A stretch of 10,385 bases of DNA from Fidelibacterota bacterium (GTDB lineage: Bacteria; Marinisomatota; Marinisomatia; Marinisomatales; UBA1611), in contig PBAR01000001.1 in assembly GCA_002718285.1 (NCBI GenBank), forward strand, positions 91,507-101,891, read 5' to 3'. Position 1 is the stretch's first letter. Each line of letters starts with the position of its first letter. The position numbers and the translations under genes are program-made. The notes beneath the pieces are model-generated. The model was not told the DNA's origin and searched no databases. It was given only the letters and a program-made list of their open reading frames with translations. Below are positions 6,251-10,385 of the stretch, piece after piece.

Positions 6251-9200
6251 TTAATTGAAATCAGGAGAAAAATACCTAATTTCTTTTAAATTACCGTTCT
6301 TATCATAAAAGTACCATTTATCCACCATTTTACCATCTCTATATTTACCCTGCATTTCTTTCCTAGTTCTGTCATGATCCCACCAGCTTGTCCACGTTTC
6401 ATTTTTCTTGCCTTTAGTATAGTATCCCTCTGTAGATCTCCCATCATCAAACCAGGCGGTCCATTTTCCTTCTTTTATACCATCTTTAAATGTACCTTCT
6501 TGAATTTTTAAAGAATTTTTATTCCAGAATGTCCATAAACCATCAGCATTTCCATCTACAAGAACACCTTCTTTTTCTTTTATACCATTAGTATAGAAGA
6601 ATTTCCAAGGACCATTCATAATCCCATTTTTATAAAATCCATTGGATTTTATACTTTCATTATCATGCCAAAAAGTCCATTCTCCTTCTCTTTTTCCATC
6701 CCTAAATTGGCCTTGTTCTTCTTTATTGCCGCTCCAGGGAATTGCTGGTTCAGGTTTTGGTACGTCTGTAAGAAAAATTTCGGGAACTTCTTTTCCGCTA
6801 GGAAACCATTTTACCCAAGGACCATCTTTTTTACCATTAGTTGTTCTACCTAGAAAAAGATATCCAGCTTCCTGATTTTCTTGAGTAATTATACCTGTAA
6901 AGGGTTTGGAATTTCCAACTTTATAAAAAATCTCCTCTTTTTCTGATAAATTCTCTAAGGCTATATGTTCAAGGTCTTCCCCAAAATCAAAATCAAAATC
7001 TTTTTTCCCTTCTGAATTCCAGTAAGTCCATATTCCTTCTGGAAAACCAGAGTTGTAGTATCCTTCACGTTGTTTAACACCATCTGTATAATAAAAAGCT
7101 GTTAAACCATCTCGATTCCCGTCACGGTGGAAACCCTGTTCTTTAACTTGGTCGCTAGTAGGATACCATATTACCCATGGTCCACTAGGAACATCAGATT
7201 TATATGTGGTCATAGTGATGCGGTATCCATTATCCCAGAATGTACTTGGACCATCTAGTTTACCAATTTTAAAAAATTTTTCTTCCAATTTTTCTTCTGG
7301 TGTAAGCCAAACTGTGGATCGTCCATTTCGCTGGCCCTCTGAAAATGTTATTTCCTCCCCAATTGATCCGTCAGGATTATAGTAAAGCCACAATTCGTCC
7401 TGTTCATCATTTAAATAACTTCCTTCAGATTGTTTAATACCACTATCATACCACCAAGTCCAAACACCGTTTTTCTTCCCTTCCGTATAATAGCCCTCTT
7501 TTTCTTTATTATCGTTAAGATACCACCACCACTTCCAAAGTTCTTCCCCGTCTTCTGCTTTATAGGTTGTACCATTGTAGCTCCAATTTCCATCTGTAAA
7601 AGTAAGATTGTGATCGTGTTTATACCACCATGTCCATTTTCCTTCTGGTGTACCTTTTTTATATGTTTGCTCTTGCATTAAGTGACCATTGTCATACCAA
7701 AATTTGTAGACAGCATCTACTTTCCCCATATCGAATGTACCCTGTTCTTTTAATGTCCCATCTTCATACCAAAGATTCCATTCTCCATGTTTTTTACCTC
7801 GGTAGTATATACCATCAACTTCTTTCTGTCCATTGCGGTACCACTGCACCCATTGTCCATCTTGTTTCCCTGCAATAAATCTTCCGACGAGTAAATATTC
7901 TTTTATTCCTCCAGTTTCAATTACAATACCAGTATATGCTTGGTATTTCCCGATCTTATAAAAAACATCATCCCTTTTTTCTAATTCAGCGATACGAACC
8001 CGATCCAATCCTTTCCCATAATCAAAAACAAAATCTTTTGATCCGTCTGGGTTCCAATATTGCCAGGCTCCTTCAGGCTCTGTACCTCTAATGATTCCTT
8101 CACGATCCTTATTACCGTTTTCATACCATACTGTAACCTTCCCATCAATATTTCCATTTGTATAAGTTTCTTCTAGTTTTTTATGATCTTTGTTATTCCA
8201 AATTGTCCATATACCATGCTTAACACCATCTTTGTAAGTTCCTTCTCGATCTTTAACACCATCAGGTCTATGCCATACCCAAAGACCTTCTTTTTCTCCA
8301 ATTTTGTAGTTTTCACGGCGTTCAAGGATCCCGTCATTGAACCAGAAGGTCCAATTTCCATGTTTTTCATCTTTATTGTATTCTCCTTCAATCACTTTAT
8401 AGTTATCTGAGTTCCAACGAATATGTTTACCATGCTTTTTACCTTTATCATAGCTAGTTTCTTCAGTTTTTCTTCCATTGTCTGACCAATAAGTCCATTT
8501 TTTATCTAATTTATTTTCAAAGTAATTCCCAGATTTTTCTTTAATAATTCCATTGTTATACCAAGATGTCCATTCCCCGTTCAGTTTTCCGTTTTTATAT
8601 GTTGTCTGAAATTTTTTATTTCCATTATCGTACCAAGATGTCCATATACTATCTCTTTCACCATTAGAAAATTTTCTTTCTGATTTTTTTGCACCATCTT
8701 CGAACCATTGTATCCACAGACCGTCTTGTTGCCCATCAAAAAAATTAGTCTGTTCTTTTTTAATACCAGAAGGATGGTACCAAACCCACTGTCCAGATTG
8801 CTTTCCAGATTCATATACTCCTTGCTGGGACATATTACCATTTTCATACCACCTTATCAATGTTCCATCTAATTTCCCATTGTTATAATTAGCTTCTTCT
8901 TTACGGCTTCCAGTTTCAAACCAAACAGTCCAAAGTCCTTCCCTGTTTCCATTTTTATATGATCCTTCCTCTTTTTTACCTGGAGGATCGAAAAATGTAT
9001 CTCCGTCTAAATCGAGGACAACTGTTTCTGTTGAATCCCAGGATCCATTTCCTTCTCCTTCATCTTGGGTATTTGGCTCTCCGTCCTCTCCATAATCTTG
9101 GTATACTTCTCCCTCATACCAGATGACCCATAGGCCATCACGAACCCCGTTGGCGTAATTTCCCTCTGTATGCAATGCGCCACTTGGATAATTTGTAATC

Positions 9201-9268
9201 ACCATACCATCATTCTGGGCAAACGCCGAGGATAGCAGCATGGTGGACATAACCAGTATTTTCCGCAT
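6251..9268 (-). CDS. Large exported MORN_2 (YwqK-like) repeat protein
   Basis: A 1005-aa protein with a typical signal peptide: positive MRK start, hydrophobic core, likely cleavage after A17 in SAFA-Q. It is therefore exported to the periplasm or beyond. The rest is a tandem array of about 33 units, mostly on a 24-residue period, of the pattern G-x-W-T-x-W-Y-x-x-G-x-x-K-x-E-x-x-Y-x-x-G-K-x-D. This is the MORN_2 repeat known from YwqK-type proteins, which folds as beta hairpins into long solenoids. Two non-repeat spacers of about 60 residues (410-470 and 754-815), clearly related to each other, split the array into blocks of about 14, 12 and 7 units. Unit 1 carries an acidic Asp/Gly-rich insert (52-98). 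No anchor, sorting domain or catalytic motif is visible. Its function is unknown; a structural or ligand-binding surface role is inference. The neighbouring minus-strand gene upstream is another repeat protein. Confidence 0.9.
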   Translation of the reverse strand: MRKILVMSTMLLSSAFAQNDGMVITNYPSGALHTEGNYANGVRDGLWVIWYEGEVYQDYGEDGEPNTQDEGEGNGSWDSTETVVLDLDGDTFFDPPGKKEEGSYKNGNREGLWTVWFETGSRKEEANYNNGKLDGTLIRWYENGNMSQQGVYESGKQSGQWVWYHPSGIKKEQTNFFDGQQDGLWIQWFEDGAKKSERKFSNGERDSIWTSWYDNGNKKFQTTYKNGKLNGEWTSWYNNGIIKEKSGNYFENKLDKKWTYWSDNGRKTEETSYDKGKKHGKHIRWNSDNYKVIEGEYNKDEKHGNWTFWFNDGILERRENYKIGEKEGLWVWHRPDGVKDREGTYKDGVKHGIWTIWNNKDHKKLEETYTNGNIDGKVTVWYENGNKDREGIIRGTEPEGAWQYWNPDGSKDFVFDYGKGLDRVRIAELEKRDDVFYKIGKYQAYTGIVIETGGIKEYLLVGRFIAGKQDGQWVQWYRNGQKEVDGIYYRGKKHGEWNLWYEDGTLKEQGTFDMGKVDAVYKFWYDNGHLMQEQTYKKGTPEGKWTWWYKHDHNLTFTDGNWSYNGTTYKAEDGEELWKWWWYLNDNKEKEGYYTEGKKNGVWTWWYDSGIKQSEGSYLNDEQDELWLYYNPDGSIGEEITFSEGQRNGRSTVWLTPEEKLEEKFFKIGKLDGPSTFWDNGYRITMTTYKSDVPSGPWVIWYPTSDQVKEQGFHRDGNRDGLTAFYYTDGVKQREGYYNSGFPEGIWTYWNSEGKKDFDFDFGEDLEHIALENLSEKEEIFYKVGNSKPFTGIITQENQEAGYLFLGRTTNGKKDGPWVKWFPSGKEVPEIFLTDVPKPEPAIPWSGNKEEQGQFRDGKREGEWTFWHDNESIKSNGFYKNGIMNGPWKFFYTNGIKEKEGVLVDGNADGLWTFWNKNSLKIQEGTFKDGIKEGKWTAWFDDGRSTEGYYTKGKKNETWTSWWDHDRTRKEMQGKYRDGKMVDKWYFYDKNGNLKEIRYFSPDFN
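6269..9205 (-). repeat. MORN_2 repeat array, about 33 units of about 24 residues
   Basis: Counting the central G-x-W-x-x-W core gives 33 occurrences. The spacing is strict at 24 residues for long runs: cores start at residues 111, 135, 159, 183, 207, 231, then 256, 280, 304, 328, 352, 376, 400. Units are diverged from one another at residue level, so the array is old, not freshly expanded. One unit around residues 548-586 is stretched and ends in a Trp-rich WKWWWYL. Confidence 0.9.
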
Positions 9269-9353
9269 GGTTAATCCTTCCTGTAAGGAATTTATTAAAC
9301 TAAGGATATTCTCGGGCGATGAGATGTTCTCCCCCTACTCGGATACCTTTTGT
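9269..9353 (-). promoter_or_regulatory. Possible structured leader of the MORN-repeat gene
   Basis: About 85 nt lie between the inferred transcription start (near 9353) and the ATG. The 9311-9347 part is 22 of 37 G+C in an otherwise very AT-rich gap. It can fold on the minus strand: an outer GG-TAT/ATA-T-CC stem at 9341-9347 with 9304-9309, and an inner hairpin GGG-AGA(G)…(C)TCT-CCC at 9314-9334, with GAGA/TCTC around a 3-nt loop. A second 5-bp hairpin (TTCCT-TAC-AGGAA, 9278-9290) covers the ribosome binding site. I recognise no known riboswitch class. Confidence 0.4.
9276..9282 (-). promoter_or_regulatory. Shine-Dalgarno site of the MORN-repeat gene, inside a small hairpin
   Basis: AGGAAGG on the minus strand, 7 nt before the ATG at 9268. 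Its AGGAA pairs with TTCCT just upstream across a 3-nt loop. In the mRNA, initiation could be dampened unless the hairpin opens. Confidence 0.7.
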
Positions 9354-9359
9354 AAGCTA

Positions 9360-9388
9360 AAATTAATAAAACAATAACTTAAAGTCAA
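9360..9388 (-). promoter_or_regulatory. Possible sigma-70-type promoter of the MORN-repeat gene
   Basis: On the minus strand TTGACT (9383-9388, five of six -35 bases) and TAATTT (9360-9365, a weak -10) are 17 bp apart. The inferred start near 9353 falls just before the GC-rich leader element. Confidence 0.4.
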
Positions 9389-9409
9389 AAAATAGTATAA
9401 TTAAAAGAG

Positions 9410-10231
9410 TTATTCCTTTTTGTTGATGCGAATCCAGAAACTTTGACCAAATTTATCATTTAGATTGATAAGACCTTCATTAGCATTATTAGTTCCAAGG
9501 AAGGCAGTTTCAGTTTCAAATTTATTATTGGTTCGTAAATATCCGCCTCCATCACGACCATTGCCAAGGTAAGTCGACATTTTTCCAAATTGATTATAAG
9601 ATCTAAAATAACCACTACCAATAAAAGTACCTGTTCCTCCAACAGAATCATAAATTCGGATTTGACCTGAACTGTCAGCACCAGTCCCTAAATAAACTGT
9701 TTCTTGTCCATCAAAATTATATGTTCTTAGGTATCCACCACCACTTGAACCTGTGCCTATGAAAAGGGTCCTTTCTCCAAATTGGTTGTAAGCTTGCATA
9801 TAGCCACTTCCTATGTAAGAGCCTGTCTCTCCCTCTTTATTATAAATCCGAAGTTGACCTGAATTATCAGACCCAGTGCCCAGGTAGCTTGTTTCTTTCC
9901 CAGAATTATTATATGTTCTTAGGTATCCACCACCCATACGGCCTGTCCCCACATAAGCAGATTCATCTCCACTGCCATTATAGACTCTCATATATCCACC
10001 ACCATCTTTTCCAGTGCCCACAAATAGCGTAGGTTCTCCAAATTGGTTATAGGTTTGCATGTACCCATTCCCTAAGTAGCTCATAATTATTCCACGGTCA
10101 TCTTCAACAGTAAGGCTACGTACAATGAGGTGTCCCAATTCATCAGTTTCTGGTCGAAAACCTAGATTAGAAATAATTAATAATGTTATTAAAGATCCAA
10201 TAATAACACTTTTGATATCAATGACTTTCAT
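9410..10231 (-). CDS. Membrane-anchored or secreted Gly/Tyr repeat protein
   Basis: A 273-aa protein. Residues 9-25 form a hydrophobic helix after a short basic start, either a signal anchor or a signal peptide; no clear cleavage site or lipobox Cys is seen. Residues 33-50 (GHLIVRSLTVEDDRGIIM) resemble the opening of a repeat family in which a VVRSL-x-V-D-x-x-G lead is followed by L-G-x-x-x-G-x-x-x-x-Y-x-x-x-G units. The remainder is about ten such units: 23-residue units (GGGYLRTYNNSGKETSYLGTG type) and shorter 18-residue ones (YMQTYNQFGE type), arranged in three super-repeats. Strong GGAGG at 10236-10240, 4 nt before the ATG, supports the start. The gene is followed at 141 bp by the larger repeat gene on the same strand. 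No enzyme motif; function is unknown, with a beta-rich extracytoplasmic structural role the likeliest inference. Confidence 0.85.
   Translation of the reverse strand: MKVIDIKSVIIGSLITLLIISNLGFRPETDELGHLIVRSLTVEDDRGIIMSYLGNGYMQTYNQFGEPTLFVGTGKDGGGYMRVYNGSGDESAYVGTGRMGGGYLRTYNNSGKETSYLGTGSDNSGQLRIYNKEGETGSYIGSGYMQAYNQFGERTLFIGTGSSGGGYLRTYNFDGQETVYLGTGADSSGQIRIYDSVGGTGTFIGSGYFRSYNQFGKMSTYLGNGRDGGGYLRTNNKFETETAFLGTNNANEGLINLNDKFGQSFWIRINKKE
9422..10084 (-). repeat. Tandem 23/18-residue Gly-Tyr repeats in three super-repeats
   Basis: Three super-repeats each start with an 18-residue NQFG unit (residues 57, 144 and 208). The first two continue with GGGY units and close with an SGQ(L/I)RIY unit ending IGSG. 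The first has one extra GGGY unit; the third ends in degenerate units. Some parts are near identical at DNA level (27 identical bases at 9716-9742 and 9908-9934), so duplication is fairly recent. Confidence 0.85.
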
Positions 10232-10235
10232 AATT

Positions 10236-10241
10236 CCTCCA
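10236..10241 (-). promoter_or_regulatory. Shine-Dalgarno site of the Gly/Tyr repeat gene
   Basis: TGGAGG on the minus strand with the GGAGG 4 nt before the ATG at 10231. It decides the start and places the hydrophobic N-terminal helix in the product. Confidence 0.75.
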
Positions 10242-10246
10242 GTGCT

Positions 10247-10270
10247 TAATTGTCATTGAAATAACAATTA
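10247..10270. repeat. 7-bp inverted repeat between the last two genes
   Basis: TAATTGT (10247-10253) and ACAATTA (10264-10270) are perfect inverted copies 10 bp apart, in the 44-bp gap upstream of the repeat-protein gene. With no G+C-rich stem or T tract it is not a terminator. It could be an operator-like site or chance in AT-rich DNA. Confidence 0.3.
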
Positions 10271-10275
10271 GAAAT

Positions 10276-10385
10276 TTACTCATATTCATAGGTCATTACT
10301 GTAATTGGTATTGCTTGGTCATTTTTACCCCTTCGAAGCATATCATAGCTTTTTATAGAAATAACACGATTTTGAATATCATATT
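10276..10385 (-). CDS. C-terminal end of an unidentified protein (partial)
   Basis: On the minus strand a frame is open from the right edge to a TAA at 10276-10278, giving about 35 residues including VISIKSYDMLRRGKNDQ and ending TVMTYEYE. The other two minus-strand frames stop early. The frame stops 44 bp before the next gene, a normal operon-like spacing. The alternating Tyr/Glu ending loosely recalls YD-type or other beta-repeat proteins, but the fragment is too short to identify. The 5' part lies beyond the window. Confidence 0.5.
   Translation of the reverse strand, partial: YDIQNRVISIKSYDMLRRGKNDQAIPITVMTYEYE

Noticed and set aside
7430..7878. Plus-strand open frames opposite the MORN-repeat gene
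   Set aside because: Their Phe/Pro/Ile-rich translations are the complement of Lys/Trp/Glu-rich repeat codons; the minus-strand frame has signal peptide and repeat logic.
6251..9268. Regular short periodicity that could suggest a CRISPR array
   Set aside because: The 72-bp period is a protein repeat in one open frame with diverged DNA units; there are no identical direct repeats separated by unique spacers.
9311..9347. Fluoride-riboswitch-like string GGGCGATGAG on the plus strand
   Set aside because: Only the first stem resembles the crcB motif; the rest of the motif and the expected second and third stems are missing, and no plus-strand gene follows.
10254..10270. Integron attC or phage att site around the inverted repeat near 10247-10270
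   Set aside because: No conserved core triplets, no integrase gene and no paired copy in the window.

Overview
The window is AT-rich bacterial DNA with dense coding, standard Shine-Dalgarno sites before most genes and one clear rho-independent terminator. It carries a flagellar MS-ring/C-ring gene pair, a pyruvate, phosphate dikinase and two long exported repeat proteins. A Gram-negative envelope is likely, because one repeat protein has a classical signal peptide and the motor protein has a large periplasmic part. The combination of MORN_2-type (YwqK-like) repeats, an Asp/Gly-rich acidic insert and short Gly-Tyr repeats recalls marine or environmental lineages such as Candidatus Marinimicrobia, Fibrobacterota or related FCB groups. 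That placement is an impression from recall and is uncertain.

Layout. Plus strand, left: the 3' part of a fliF-like gene (open at the left edge, stop at 1757), then fliG (1773-2705), closed by a hairpin terminator (2727-2753). Next, also on the plus strand, is a small HD-superfamily phosphohydrolase of the COG2316 type (2808-3377). It lacks a visible Shine-Dalgarno site. From 3423 to the right edge everything runs on the minus strand. In transcription order these are the tail of an unknown gene (10385-10276), a 273-aa glycine/tyrosine repeat protein (10231-9410), a 1005-aa exported MORN_2 repeat protein (9268-6251) and ppdK (6128-3423). The HD gene and ppdK converge across 45 bp. No stretch longer than 300 bp lacks a gene, and I saw no tRNA, rRNA, CRISPR array, transposase or integrase.

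How the genes relate. FliF and FliG are the inner-membrane ring and switch/rotor protein of a flagellar-type motor. Here FliF keeps its ring-building motif 3 and C-terminal FliG-binding segment. Between ring and membrane it has a roughly 200-residue, proline-free, highly charged coiled coil, which I do not know from ordinary FliF. FliG is short and has lost several signature residues. The transcription unit ends after fliG instead of continuing into fliH-fliI-fliJ. The pair therefore looks like a diverged or repurposed rotary/ring system and is the most interesting part of the window. The two repeat proteins are adjacent and co-oriented and look like surface or periplasmic structural proteins. 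A GC-rich potential hairpin lies in the leader of the MORN gene, and a second hairpin covers its ribosome binding site. PPDK is a complete, ordinary central-metabolism enzyme.
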